22,578 nt of DNA from Gammaproteobacteria bacterium UBA3067 (GCA_002366835.1 DFBZ01000029.1:1-22578); one strand, 5' to 3'. Numbered from the stretch's first letter, positions 14,325-22,410 are shown. Translations and numbers: made by a program. Notes: generated by a model not told the origin, from the sequence alone.

Positions 14325-16019
14325 ATGGTGAAATTGAAAAAGTTAGTTTATTTATTTCTGATGCTCGCACTTTTATTTTTTGCGTACCTCATCACGCCCA
14401 ACCGTTATATTCCCGACAACCTAACTATTTCTTGGATAAAAAGCTTTGGCCCTCCTTCTTATTCTCCGCCACCAGTCTCTGAAGCGGCGGTTTTGGGTGA
14501 AGTTGAAGACCCCTGCCCGGAAGATGTGCTTGGCTGGCGTCGTAAGCAGCAAATCGAAGGTGTATGGGTAAGGGCGTCCAAAGTATGCAAACCAGATAAC
14601 CCTTATGAGGTGGCATCATTCGTAAAGGGTACAAATCGCGTTTCCCATGGAACTCTGATGCAATCCGGCTTGGCACCAGATGCCGTGGAAAAAGGCCGCG
14701 ATCTTGATGGAGATGGTGATCCCGATGAGATTCATATCCGCTTGGAAGTTATGGAGCTTAATGGACGCTCTCCAGATGATTTCGACCCCATCACTACCTT
14801 TGACATTGCGCCGGGTATCAGGCCGGGGTTTTGGGTATTTGCACCAAAAACCTTTGGTATGTCCACAGAAAATTTTGAAACCATGGAAGCAAAAACAGTG
14901 CTTCGCGTTCCCTCTCCAGTTATCCGCGTTGAGCAAGGCGATACTGTAAAGATTACGTTGGAAAATACTCACTACTTACCCCACACCATCCATCTTCATG
15001 GCGTGGACCACCCCTTTGTTGACGCAAATGGTGAAGGCAACGACGGTGTGCCGCAAACGGCCGAAAAGCCCATTATGCCCGGCGAATCAAGAACCTATGA
15101 TATGACGCCTCGATCGACAGGTACGATGATGTATCACTGCCATGTGCAGCCACATACTCATGTGACGATGGGTCTGCTGGGTATGTTTGTGATTGAAGAA
15201 AACCGCCCGAATAACTGGGTACAGTCGATGAATGTCGGTGCTGGCCATGTGCGCTATCCCTCTGCGGCGATTAGAGAAAGTTATGATCGCGAGTATGATC
15301 TCCATTATCAAAGTATTGATAAGGAGCTGCATAGCATTGTCCAAAATAGTAATGATCCACGTGTGATAGCGAAGGAAATGAATAGAGGCTATGACCTGAC
15401 AGATGCTGATTCTGATTATTTTCTTTTAAATGGCAAAACTTTTCCTTATACCATTCAGGAATCCCTGGTGATCACTAAGCCGGATGAAAAAGTAAAGTTG
15501 CGCGTGGCTAATGCCGGCGAGGATGATATATCACTGCACCCCCACGGGCATAAAATGCGAATAACCCATTACGATGGTAATGAGCACGCTCGGGAAGCTC
15601 AAATAACCAAAGATGTTTTTCATATGGGCTCAGCTGAGCGAATCGACCTGGAAATGACCACCGTGAATGATGGTTTTAATAGTTATGGTGAGGGTATTTG
15701 GGTTATGCACGATCATAACGAAAGGGGGATTACCAATAACGGTATGCATCCAGGGGGAGGGATCACCGCAATCACCTATGAGTCTTACCTCAACGAAAAT
15801 GGCTTGCCAAAGCTGCAAGGGGTGGACCCAGCAAAATTTTTCACTGAAGAGTTTCACCGCAGAGAAACTCCCGTATGGATGGACTTTGATGTTAGAGGGT
15901 TTTACAGCGATATTGCGCCACGCCCGGGTACGTTATGGCGTTTCTTGGTAATAGGGCTGCTTATTGGTGCTGCTGTTGCGCTATTTTCCCTGATTTTAAT
16001 CTCTAAAAAGCCAAAGTAG
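14325..16019 (+). CDS. Membrane-anchored two-domain multicopper oxidase with type 1 site in domain 1
   Basis: About 564 residues from ATG 14325. GTG 14328 and TTG 14334 are also possible, because GGAG at 14321-14324 sits very close to the ATG. Residue numbers here count from the TTG at 14319. An N-terminal helix (about 8-26) and a C-terminal helix (about 540-562) anchor it, with the bulk probably periplasmic. Domain 1 has HTIHLHG (H225, H227) and YHCHVQPHTHVTM with Cys274 and Met284, a full type 1 copper set. Domain 2 has HPHGH (407-411) and MHDHNERG (463-470), where Asp465 replaces the type 1 Cys. A DLDGDGDPDE calcium-loop-like stretch (128-137) precedes domain 1. Trinuclear-type histidines come from both domains. 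It resembles two-domain laccases and nitrite-reductase-like proteins, but the substrate is unknown. Linkage to the CuMMO suggests copper(I) oxidation or electron transfer. Confidence 0.85.
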   Translation: MVKLKKLVYLFLMLALLFFAYLITPNRYIPDNLTISWIKSFGPPSYSPPPVSEAAVLGEVEDPCPEDVLGWRRKQQIEGVWVRASKVCKPDNPYEVASFVKGTNRVSHGTLMQSGLAPDAVEKGRDLDGDGDPDEIHIRLEVMELNGRSPDDFDPITTFDIAPGIRPGFWVFAPKTFGMSTENFETMEAKTVLRVPSPVIRVEQGDTVKITLENTHYLPHTIHLHGVDHPFVDANGEGNDGVPQTAEKPIMPGESRTYDMTPRSTGTMMYHCHVQPHTHVTMGLLGMFVIEENRPNNWVQSMNVGAGHVRYPSAAIRESYDREYDLHYQSIDKELHSIVQNSNDPRVIAKEMNRGYDLTDADSDYFLLNGKTFPYTIQESLVITKPDEKVKLRVANAGEDDISLHPHGHKMRITHYDGNEHAREAQITKDVFHMGSAERIDLEMTTVNDGFNSYGEGIWVMHDHNERGITNNGMHPGGGITAITYESYLNENGLPKLQGVDPAKFFTEEFHRRETPVWMDFDVRGFYSDIAPRPGTLWRFLVIGLLIGAAVALFSLILISKKPK

Positions 16020-16031
16020 GGTTCTGGAATC

Positions 16032-16913
16032 ATGAGAATGAATTTTTTTAGACGACTATCGCTTTTTTCTGTGTGCTTGATCGCTTTGCTACATGGCTCA
16101 TTAAGCTTTGCGGAAGAGGGGGCGGGTGAAGGCGCCGTGGATCATAGTGAGCACATGGGGCATACCAAGCAGGATGTTTCGGACTCACCTATGGATCACT
16201 CCCAGCATATGGCGCAAGGTGAGGGAATGGATCACAGCGAGCATATGGGCCATACCAAGCAGAATGCTTCGGACTCACCTATGGATCATTCCCAGCATAT
16301 GGCTGAGGGTATGGATCATAGTCAGCATGCCGGACACGACCACTCCGACCATAAAATGACCCTGGATGCAGAAGGCATGGTCATGAACTGGAATGATGAG
16401 CAGCTGCCAAATGATTGTCAGTCACTCAACAAAGAATATCAGTTTACAGTTAAAGCCGGTGTTAAATATGCTGAACCTTTTAATGATACTGTTTTTGGCT
16501 TTGATCAGCATGAATTTTATGTCGAGCCGTGTAGCAAGGTTACCGTTACATTTATAAATGAAGATGAAATCCGCCATCAGTGGATGATGCACGGTTTACC
16601 AAAGTACATTTATCAGCAGGGCATGTTTCACCTTGAAGCGGCGGGCGGTGCCACCAAAGTCGGAACATTTATCGTGCCAAGCGGCGATAAAACCTATCTA
16701 GTGCACTGTGATATCGCTCAACATATGGAAAATGGCATGAAGTCTCAGTTGGTTGTAGGTAAGGGAAGCGGAGATCTAACGAGTATACCAGGTGTCACTG
16801 GCTCAATATGGCCTGATCAGTATGCAGTGCCCGGAGGCCCTCCTGCTCTTTTGGCAGTGCTTTTTTTCGGGTTTATTTTTGCGTTTTCTTTGGTAAGGAA
16901 GCTGGGGGCCTGA
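16032..16913 (+). CDS. Cupredoxin with His/Met-rich repeats and C-terminal membrane anchor
   Basis: A 293-residue protein starting 12 bases after the oxidase stop, so probably in its operon. A signal peptide ends near SLSFA (residue 27). Residues 36-108 form a His/Met-rich segment with repeated DHSEHMGHTKQ and MDHSQHM units, typical of copper-binding proteins. The folded domain (about 130-243) has cupredoxin-like strands and a candidate type 1 site: H182 (IRHQWMMHG), then C226-x4-H231-x4-M236 (LVHCDIAQHMENGM). Two other cysteines, C129 and C167, could form a disulfide. A C-terminal helix (about 271-288) anchors it to the inner membrane. It probably stores or passes copper, or carries electrons, for the neighbouring oxidase and monooxygenase. 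That is inference, since I do not recognise a named family. Confidence 0.82.
   Translation: MRMNFFRRLSLFSVCLIALLHGSLSFAEEGAGEGAVDHSEHMGHTKQDVSDSPMDHSQHMAQGEGMDHSEHMGHTKQNASDSPMDHSQHMAEGMDHSQHAGHDHSDHKMTLDAEGMVMNWNDEQLPNDCQSLNKEYQFTVKAGVKYAEPFNDTVFGFDQHEFYVEPCSKVTVTFINEDEIRHQWMMHGLPKYIYQQGMFHLEAAGGATKVGTFIVPSGDKTYLVHCDIAQHMENGMKSQLVVGKGSGDLTSIPGVTGSIWPDQYAVPGGPPALLAVLFFGFIFAFSLVRKLGA
16137..16343 (+). repeat. In-frame tandem duplication encoding His/Met-rich copper-binding motif
   Basis: Two copies lie head to tail: 16137-16226 (90 bases, 30 residues) and 16227-16310 (84 bases, 28 residues). A shortened third copy begins at 16311 (MDHSQHAGHDHSDH). Each full copy reads (V/M)DHSEHMGHTKQ..SDSPMDHSQHM. 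The copies are also very similar as DNA, so the duplication is recent or homogenised. Copy number may vary between strains. Confidence 0.9.
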
Positions 16914-17030
16914 CGGTCTCAAGGGGTGTCAGTTTCACCCGACCGGCATAGAATTTGAATGGCCTCTATAAATGACGCTTACAAGCTAGGTCTTTCATAT
17001 TGCTTTGTAATTGCCTTTTAGGTCGGGTTG

Positions 17031-17504
17031 TCACTCTGCGCAGAATTCTTTTATTTGTTTCTTAAGTTCTGTTTCCTTATTGGTTTTTTCCTCATGACTG
17101 AGAATTCGGTACTCGCCGCTTTTTTCTTTAACGCGAACCCTTGCTCTCTCTCGCATGGTGCTAAGGTTGTTTTTTGCTAAGCTGCAGTTTTTTTCTCGCG
17201 CATCCTTCATGGCATCTTCTTTTTTTACCTTTAGATGTTGTTCTGATCGTTGTTTGTTTGCTTTATTTAGCCTTTCAAGCTTTTCTTGTAGCGTCACGGA
17301 GGGCGTAGAGGTTTTGCGTCCATCTGTCGGCGATGAGTGACCTTTTAGTTTAGTTGCCGAATTCTTATACTCTGGCGGGACCCTGTCCCCGTAATGAATC
17401 TCCCCTTGTGTGTCAGTCCATGTGTAGACGCCAGCGGTAGTAACATTGATGGCGAGACCAAAAAGGAAAATGAAAGTGCTGGCAATAAGTGTTTGCTTTT
17501 TCAT
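17031..17504 (-). CDS. DUF4124-domain secreted protein
   Basis: A 157-residue protein starting at ATG 17504 (MKKQTLIASTF). The frame can be extended to TTG at 17513, but the GGGG just before ATG 17504 and the clean signal peptide favour the ATG. The signal peptide ends near residue 23 (NVTTAG). The DUF4124 motif VYTWTDTQGEIHYGDRVPPEY follows. The rest is highly charged, Lys/Glu-rich and probably coiled-coil, with two Cys near the C-terminus (KNCSLA and KEFCAE). DUF4124 proteins are common in gammaproteobacterial envelopes and have no settled function. It points away from ilvI and toward the CuMMO locus, and looks like part of the ordinary chromosome. Confidence 0.8.
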   Translation of the reverse strand: MKKQTLIASTFIFLFGLAINVTTAGVYTWTDTQGEIHYGDRVPPEYKNSATKLKGHSSPTDGRKTSTPSVTLQEKLERLNKANKQRSEQHLKVKKEDAMKDAREKNCSLAKNNLSTMRERARVRVKEKSGEYRILSHEEKTNKETELKKQIKEFCAE

Positions 17505-17830
17505 GAGCCCCAACTGCTTTGGATGTGAATATAACCTGCTTATCTACAAGTTAAGTTTAAAAATACATTTTTTGCTGTGCCGGGTGCCTTGTAATTTCCA
17601 CATTGTGTGGTTATTTTTCATTGGGAGGGTCGGCTAAGCCAGAACTCAGCTGTCGCGAGTAAACCCCCGTAGTGTGGTGTTGACGGTTGACAAAGTCTGT
17701 GATTATGGCCAGAATCTGCACCCTATTTAAGCTAGGCGTGGTCGGCATTTGCTACCGCAAAACTTTCGCGCGGGACACTGTTGCTTTAACAGGGGCAACT
17801 ATCCTACCTAGTAAGTATTCCCGCTTGAGA

Positions 17831-17855
17831 TTCTCATTTCTTATCTTAATGAGAA
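17831..17855 (+). other. Stem-loop in the ilvI leader
   Basis: TTCTCATT (17831-17838) pairs perfectly with AATGAGAA (17848-17855) around a nine-base loop. The overlapping GAGATTCTC sequence can compete with it. It lies about 135 bases before ilvI and has no T tract directly after it. Confidence 0.45.
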
Positions 17856-17896
17856 GCTTTGAAAACTCGAATAGCCATAAGCTGGTCAATTCAAGC

Positions 17897-17918
17897 GCTA
17901 ACCGATCCCGGTGTTAGC
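17897..17918 (+). other. Second ilvI leader hairpin, possible attenuator element
   Basis: GCTAAC (17897-17902) pairs with GTTAGC (17913-17918), with a further CG/CG inner pairing. A T5 run occurs about a dozen bases downstream (17930-17934), too far away for a standard terminator. The TAG stop of the overlapping short open frame falls in the right arm. Confidence 0.4.
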
Positions 17919-17990
17919 CGTTCTCCCGCTTTTTAGTGGTGTAGACGGTTAAATTACAGCAAAGTTATTAATTAAATAGCGAGGTTTTTC

Positions 17991-19712
17991 GTGGAGCTTT
18001 TATCTGGTGGTGACTTGCTTGTTCGCTCTTTGGAGGCAGAGGGTGTTGAGCAGATTTTTGGTTATCCAGGTGGGTCTGTGCTGCATATTTACGATGCTCT
18101 CTATCGTCACAAAACTATCGAGCACTTTTTGGTTCGTCATGAGCAGGCTGCTGCACATATGGCCGATGGCTACGCACGAGTGACAGGTGAGGTTGGTGTA
18201 GTGTTAGCAACTTCTGGTCCGGGTGCAACAAACACCATTACTGGAATTGCTACAGCCTATATGGACTCGATTCCAATGGTTATCCTTTCTGGCCAAGTGC
18301 CTGGTCACCTGGTGGGGGAAGACGCCTTTCAGGAGACTGATATGCTGGGGGTTTCCCGTCCAGTTGTGAAGCATAGTTTTGCTGTTAAGAGCGCGGATGA
18401 AATCCCAGAGGTGATCAAAAAAGCGTTTTATATCGCGAATACTGGGCGAAAAGGGCCTGTGTTGATTGATCTTCCCAAAAACGTGACCAACCCAGCAGAC
18501 CTGTTTGAATACAAGCAGCCTGGCAAGGTTGTGATGCGATCCTACAACCCTGTATCCCGAGGTCATAGCGGGCAAATAAAAAAAGCAGTTGATGAAATCC
18601 TTAAGGCTAAGCGGCCGATTATCTATAGTGGCGGTGGGGTCGTACAGGGTGACAGCTCAGAGCTATTGGTTAAGTTAGTAGAGAAACTAGGCTGTCCGAT
18701 AACCAGTACTTTGATGGGCCTTGGTGCCTATCCATGTGGTGGCGATCAGTTTGTCGGCATGCTTGGCATGCATGGTACATATGAAGCCAATATGGCGATG
18801 CATCACTCTGACGTTATTCTTGCAGTCGGCGCGCGTTTTGATGACCGCGTAACGAATAACACGGCAAAATTCTGTCCAGATGCAACCATAATTCATATTG
18901 ATATTGATCCCGCTTCAATTTCAAAGACGATTTCTGCTGACATCCCAATAGTGGGTTCTGTTCACCAGGTGCTAACCGACATGCTTGTTCAGCTTGAAAA
19001 GGTTAAAGACGGTATTGATGACGAAGCTTTGAAGTCTTGGTGGGGTCGCGTAAAAGAGTGGCAAGTTAAAGACTGCCTGAAGTATAGCGTTGCCGATGGT
19101 GAAAAAATGAAACCCCAGCAGGTGGTCGAGACGCTTTGCAAGGTCACTAATGGCGATGCAATTGTGACCTCTGATGTGGGGCAGCACCAGATGTTCGCAG
19201 CTCAATATTATAAATTTAAGCGCCCTCGCCAATGGATCAATTCGGGCGGGCTCGGCACTATGGGCTTTGGCTTGCCTTCCGCAATGGGAGCACAGGTAGC
19301 TTATCCAAACGAAACGGTCGTGTGCGTTACCGGTGAAGGCAGCATTCAGATGAACATACAAGAGCTGTCTACCTGTCTTCAATACCGCTTACCAATCAAA
19401 ATTATTAACATTAATAACCAATCTTTGGGGATGGTTAAGCAGTGGCAGGACATGCAATATGATAAGCGTCACTCCCATTCCTACATGGAGTCCCTGCCAG
19501 ATTTTGTAAAGCTGGTAGAGGCCTACGGGCATGTTGGTATGCGAGTGGATCATTTTTCTGACCTAGAAGCCGCTATGGAAGAATGTTTCGCGCTTAAGGA
19601 TAGATTGGTTTTCATGGATATCTATGTTGATCCGAATGAACACGTGTATCCCATGAGTATTGCGGGTGGAGCGATGAAGGATATGATATTAAGCAAAACG
19701 GAGCGAACCTAA
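17991..19712 (+). CDS. ilvI: Acetolactate (acetohydroxyacid) synthase large subunit
   Basis: A 573-residue thiamine-diphosphate enzyme, the first common step of valine, leucine and isoleucine synthesis: it condenses pyruvate with pyruvate or 2-oxobutyrate. The start is GTG at 17991 with GAGG six bases upstream. MELLSGGDLLVRSLEAEGVEQ is the normal family N-terminus. GYPGGSVLHIYDAL and the catalytic Glu in VRHEQAAAHMADGYAR are present. The ThDP motif is GEGS...NN (TGEGSIQMN ... IININN), with Glu in place of the usual Asp, which I believe also occurs in Pseudomonas-type proteins. Its stop TAA is immediately followed by the ATG of ilvH. The symbol ilvI rather than ilvB follows operon order. Confidence 0.95.
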   Translation: MELLSGGDLLVRSLEAEGVEQIFGYPGGSVLHIYDALYRHKTIEHFLVRHEQAAAHMADGYARVTGEVGVVLATSGPGATNTITGIATAYMDSIPMVILSGQVPGHLVGEDAFQETDMLGVSRPVVKHSFAVKSADEIPEVIKKAFYIANTGRKGPVLIDLPKNVTNPADLFEYKQPGKVVMRSYNPVSRGHSGQIKKAVDEILKAKRPIIYSGGGVVQGDSSELLVKLVEKLGCPITSTLMGLGAYPCGGDQFVGMLGMHGTYEANMAMHHSDVILAVGARFDDRVTNNTAKFCPDATIIHIDIDPASISKTISADIPIVGSVHQVLTDMLVQLEKVKDGIDDEALKSWWGRVKEWQVKDCLKYSVADGEKMKPQQVVETLCKVTNGDAIVTSDVGQHQMFAAQYYKFKRPRQWINSGGLGTMGFGLPSAMGAQVAYPNETVVCVTGEGSIQMNIQELSTCLQYRLPIKIININNQSLGMVKQWQDMQYDKRHSHSYMESLPDFVKLVEAYGHVGMRVDHFSDLEAAMEECFALKDRLVFMDIYVDPNEHVYPMSIAGGAMKDMILSKTERT

Positions 19713-20204
19713 ATGCGCCGAATAATTTCAATCTTGATGGAAAATGAGCCAGGGGCGCTTTCTCGTATTGTTGGTCTTTTTTCTCAGCGTGGATACAATA
19801 TTGACACCCTGACTGTGGCACCCACTGACGATGAAACACTATCGAGGTTAACGCTTACTACGAGCGGTGATGAGCGAAAAATCGAGCAGATAACAAAGCA
19901 GCTCAACAAGCTGATTGAAGTTGCCAAGCTGGTTGATCTTAGCGAGGGTGCGCATGTTGAGCGGGAACTCATGCTGGTCAAGCTGAAGGCCACGGGCGCG
20001 CAGCGGGCCGAGATTAAGCGCACGGTGGATATTTTTAGAGGTCAGATTATTGATGTGACTCCAGCTTTGTACACTGTTCAGCTGGTGGGTGATAGCTCCA
20101 AGCTTGATGCGTTTGTGGACTCGGTTGGTGAGGCCTCTGTTTTGGAGGTGGTTCGGTCTGGTGTCTCTGGCATTGGTCGCGGAGACAAAATGTTGGCGCT
20201 GTAA
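19713..20204 (+). CDS. ilvH: Acetolactate synthase regulatory (small) subunit
   Basis: A 163-residue protein of the normal IlvH length. The N-terminal ACT domain (about 1-75; ISILMENEPGALSRIVGLFS and QRGYNIDTLTVAPT) binds valine for feedback inhibition. The C-terminal half (VERELMLVKLKA, FRGQIIDVTP, SGVSGIGRG) completes the family. The ATG abuts the ilvI stop with no spacing, indicating translational coupling. This supports stoichiometric production of the large and small subunits. Confidence 0.95.
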   Translation: MRRIISILMENEPGALSRIVGLFSQRGYNIDTLTVAPTDDETLSRLTLTTSGDERKIEQITKQLNKLIEVAKLVDLSEGAHVERELMLVKLKATGAQRAEIKRTVDIFRGQIIDVTPALYTVQLVGDSSKLDAFVDSVGEASVLEVVRSGVSGIGRGDKMLAL

Positions 20205-20255
20205 CATAAAGAATTAACGCAAATTTAAAATAGTAATTAACAATAGGAAAATACC

Positions 20256-21272
20256 ATGCAGGTTTATTACGATAAAGACGCCGATCTTTCGATTATTAAA
20301 GCGAAAAAAGTCGCTATCCTTGGGTATGGCTCACAGGGGCACGCGCACGCAAACAACCTGAAAGACTCTGGTGTAGATGTGGTGGTTGGCTTGAGAGCAG
20401 GATCTTCATCGGCTGCTAAAGCTGAAGGTGCTGGTTTGAACGTGAAGATTGTCAGCGAAGCCGTTGCTGAAGCTGACCTGGTAATGGTGCTCACGCCAGA
20501 TGAGTTTCAGTCAAGCCTTTACAAAGACGAGATAGAACCAAATTTAAAGGAAGGAGCCGTATTAGCTTTTGCTCATGGCTTTGCGATCCACTACAACCAG
20601 GTGGTGCCTCGTGCAGACCTTGATGTGATTATGATTGCACCAAAGGCACCAGGGCATACAGTACGTAGTGAGTTTGCAAATGGTCGTGGAATCCCTGACT
20701 TGATAGCTATTTATCAAGATGCAACCGGCAAAGCAAAAGATATCGCACTGTCTTATGCTAGTGCAATCGGTGGCGGTCGGACTGGGATCATTGAGACAAC
20801 ATTTAAAGATGAGACAGAGACAGATTTATTTGGTGAGCAAGCAGTGCTTTGTGGTGGGGCTGTCGAGCTTGTTAAAGCTGGTTTTGAGACACTAACTGAA
20901 GCGGGTTATGCCCCGGAAATGGCATACTTTGAGTGCCTGCACGAGCTAAAGCTTATCGTAGATTTGATGTATGAAGGCGGCATTGCCAACATGAATTACT
21001 CCATTTCGAATAATGCGGAATACGGTGAGTACGTTACCGGTCCAGAAGTGATAAATGACGAGTCGCGGGCTGCCATGAAGAATGCGTTAAAGCGTATTCA
21101 AAACGGTGAGTACGCCAAAATGTTTATTGCTGAAGGCGCTCACAATTACCCCTCCATGACAGCGTATCGTCGCAATAATGCGGCGCATCCGATTGAGCAG
21201 GTGGGTGCAAAGCTGCGTGGGATGATGCCCTGGATACAAGAAAGCAAAATCGTTGATAAGTCCAAAAACTAA
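20256..21272 (+). CDS. ilvC: Ketol-acid reductoisomerase (class I, NADPH-type)
   Basis: A 338-residue class I enzyme, the second step of branched-chain amino acid synthesis, isomerising and reducing acetolactate or acetohydroxybutyrate. The Rossmann motif is GYGSQGHAHANNL (23-35). The cofactor-loop stretch VVGLRAGSSSA has Arg and Ser residues of NADPH-using forms. The magnesium-binding DETETDLFGEQ segment and the C-terminal E-rich helices are conserved. It starts 51 bases after ilvH with an AGGAAAA ribosome binding site, so ilvI-ilvH-ilvC read as one unit. Confidence 0.96.
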   Translation: MQVYYDKDADLSIIKAKKVAILGYGSQGHAHANNLKDSGVDVVVGLRAGSSSAAKAEGAGLNVKIVSEAVAEADLVMVLTPDEFQSSLYKDEIEPNLKEGAVLAFAHGFAIHYNQVVPRADLDVIMIAPKAPGHTVRSEFANGRGIPDLIAIYQDATGKAKDIALSYASAIGGGRTGIIETTFKDETETDLFGEQAVLCGGAVELVKAGFETLTEAGYAPEMAYFECLHELKLIVDLMYEGGIANMNYSISNNAEYGEYVTGPEVINDESRAAMKNALKRIQNGEYAKMFIAEGAHNYPSMTAYRRNNAAHPIEQVGAKLRGMMPWIQESKIVDKSKN

Positions 21273-21315
21273 ATAAGACCGGGTATTAATAGCGAATAAC
21301 GCGGCGGTTTCTCGA

Positions 21316-22095
21316 ATGAAAGAAAATAAACCAGAGGACGAAGGTGTAAGTGTCACCTTCGAAGTTGTCGAAGGGGAAATGGAGGGAGGGAGGCATGTGC
21401 CGCGGCGAGGTGTTTACCTTCTTCCTAACCTGTTTACTACCGCTGCGCTATTTTCCGGTTTTTATTGTGTTTTAGCGGCTATGAATGGCGAATATGAAAA
21501 TGCAGCTATAGCCGTTTTTATCGCGGGTGTGTTAGACGGCCTTGATGGTCGGGTTGCCCGGATGACCAATACCCAGAGTGACTTTGGTACAGAGTACGAT
21601 AGTTTGTCTGACGTTATAGCGTTTGGTGTTGCGCCGGCAGCCTTGTCGTACTCTTGGTCTTTGAGTGTTTTAGGCAAGTACGGCTGGATGGCAGCATTTG
21701 TTTTTGTGGCATGCGCAGCGCTACGGCTTGCGAGATTTAATACTCAGGTTGAAACGGCCGATAAGCGCTTCTTTACAGGTTTATCCAGTCCTGTTGCGGC
21801 GGGTCTAGTTGCTGGTTTTGTATGGATGGGTGTTGATATGGGGTATAGCGGGCCCGATGTATCGGGGCTGGTGGTCGTTTTGGTGATGGTCGCAGCCTTG
21901 CTTATGGTTAGCAATTTGCCCTACTACAGCTTTAAGGATCTTGGGGCTAAGGGGCGCGTTCCGTTTGTTGTCATTCTAGCTGTGATTGGTGTCTTTGTTC
22001 TAGTGTTTATTGACCCACCAAAAGTGTTGTTGCTTATGAGTTTGGTGTATGCCATTTCGGGGCCGGTGCTTGCATACCGTAAAAAGCAGTACTAG
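21316..22095 (+). CDS. pssA: CDP-diacylglycerol-serine O-phosphatidyltransferase
   Basis: A 259-residue integral membrane enzyme of the CDP-alcohol phosphotransferase family, making phosphatidylserine from CDP-diacylglycerol and serine (precursor of phosphatidylethanolamine). The family motif is complete: D77-G78-x2-A81-R82-x8-G91-x3-D95-x3-D99 (DGRVAR ... FGTEYDSLSD). Several transmembrane helices (from about residue 38 to the C-terminus) and a charged N-terminal tail of about 30 residues are visible. It follows ilvC after 43 bases. ilvC next to pssA is also seen in Pseudomonas. The family's type I/II distinction is not resolved further here, though the small size and motif fit the PssA type of this family rather than the E. 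coli PssA. Confidence 0.9.
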   Translation: MKENKPEDEGVSVTFEVVEGEMEGGRHVPRRGVYLLPNLFTTAALFSGFYCVLAAMNGEYENAAIAVFIAGVLDGLDGRVARMTNTQSDFGTEYDSLSDVIAFGVAPAALSYSWSLSVLGKYGWMAAFVFVACAALRLARFNTQVETADKRFFTGLSSPVAAGLVAGFVWMGVDMGYSGPDVSGLVVVLVMVAALLMVSNLPYYSFKDLGAKGRVPFVVILAVIGVFVLVFIDPPKVLLLMSLVYAISGPVLAYRKKQY

Positions 22096-22178
22096 TATTG
22101 TTTATTCGGTTTCGCGTGAGGCGGCCCCGTATTGATGGTCTTTGTTTGTCGGGGCTGTCAAATAGTTTGAAGTTTATC

Positions 22179-22207
22179 TTGACGGCTTGTGTTTAAGGCA
22201 GCATACT
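22179..22207 (+). promoter_or_regulatory. Upstream stable-RNA promoter P0
   Basis: TTGACG (22179-22184), a 17-base spacer and CATACT (22202-22207) are followed by the GC-rich discriminator CCGCGCCC. This is the typical layout of growth-rate-controlled rRNA and tRNA promoters. It precedes the three repeated promoters P1-P3. Confidence 0.6.
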
Positions 22208-22274
22208 CCGCGCCCTTCTTAAGAGAGAGGGTCTGAACGCCAGATAGTAATTGTTTCCAGATTGAAAGATAGGG

Positions 22275-22302
22275 TTGACAAGGTGTTTAGAGGGCGTATA
22301 AT
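22275..22302 (+). promoter_or_regulatory. Tandem rRNA-type promoter P1
   Basis: TTGACA (22275-22280), a 16-base spacer and TATAAT (22297-22302) give perfect sigma-70 hexamers. TTGCCTCCC follows the -10. It heads the first copy of the 108-109-base promoter repeat. Confidence 0.88.
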
Positions 22303-22382
22303 TTGCCTCCCTTCTGAGGCGACTCGAAAGGAAAGTGTTCTTCGGGATGCACCAACAAATGCTTGAAAGTTAAAAGAATTTG

Positions 22383-22410
22383 TTGACACAGAGATGTAGG
22401 GGTGTATAAT
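22383..22410 (+). promoter_or_regulatory. Tandem rRNA-type promoter P2
   Basis: TTGACA (22383-22388), a 16-base spacer and TATAAT (22405-22410). An AT-rich stretch (GAAAGTTAAAAGAATT) just upstream is suited to an UP element contacted by the polymerase alpha subunit. Confidence 0.88.

Larger units (their letters stand above)
17505..17990 (+). promoter_or_regulatory. Upstream and leader region of the ilv operon
   Basis: This 0.49 kb gap has no convincing gene. TTGACA at 17687-17692 and an overlapping TTGACG could be -35 elements, but the matching -10 candidates are poor. Two hairpins precede ilvI (17831-17855 and 17897-17918). An open frame of modest length (about 17687-17917) ends inside the second hairpin and could be a leader peptide, but it is not rich in Ile, Val or Leu. 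Attenuation is therefore possible but not shown. Confidence 0.4.

Noticed and set aside
16937..17028. ACCCGACC ... GGTCGGGT inverted repeat around the end of the cupredoxin gene
   Set aside because: Eight-base arms separated by 76 bases with no T run. Could arise by chance, and not a convincing terminator or element end.
22124..22155. GCCCCG/CGGGGC stem after pssA as terminator
   Set aside because: The 20-base loop and lack of a T run make it weak.
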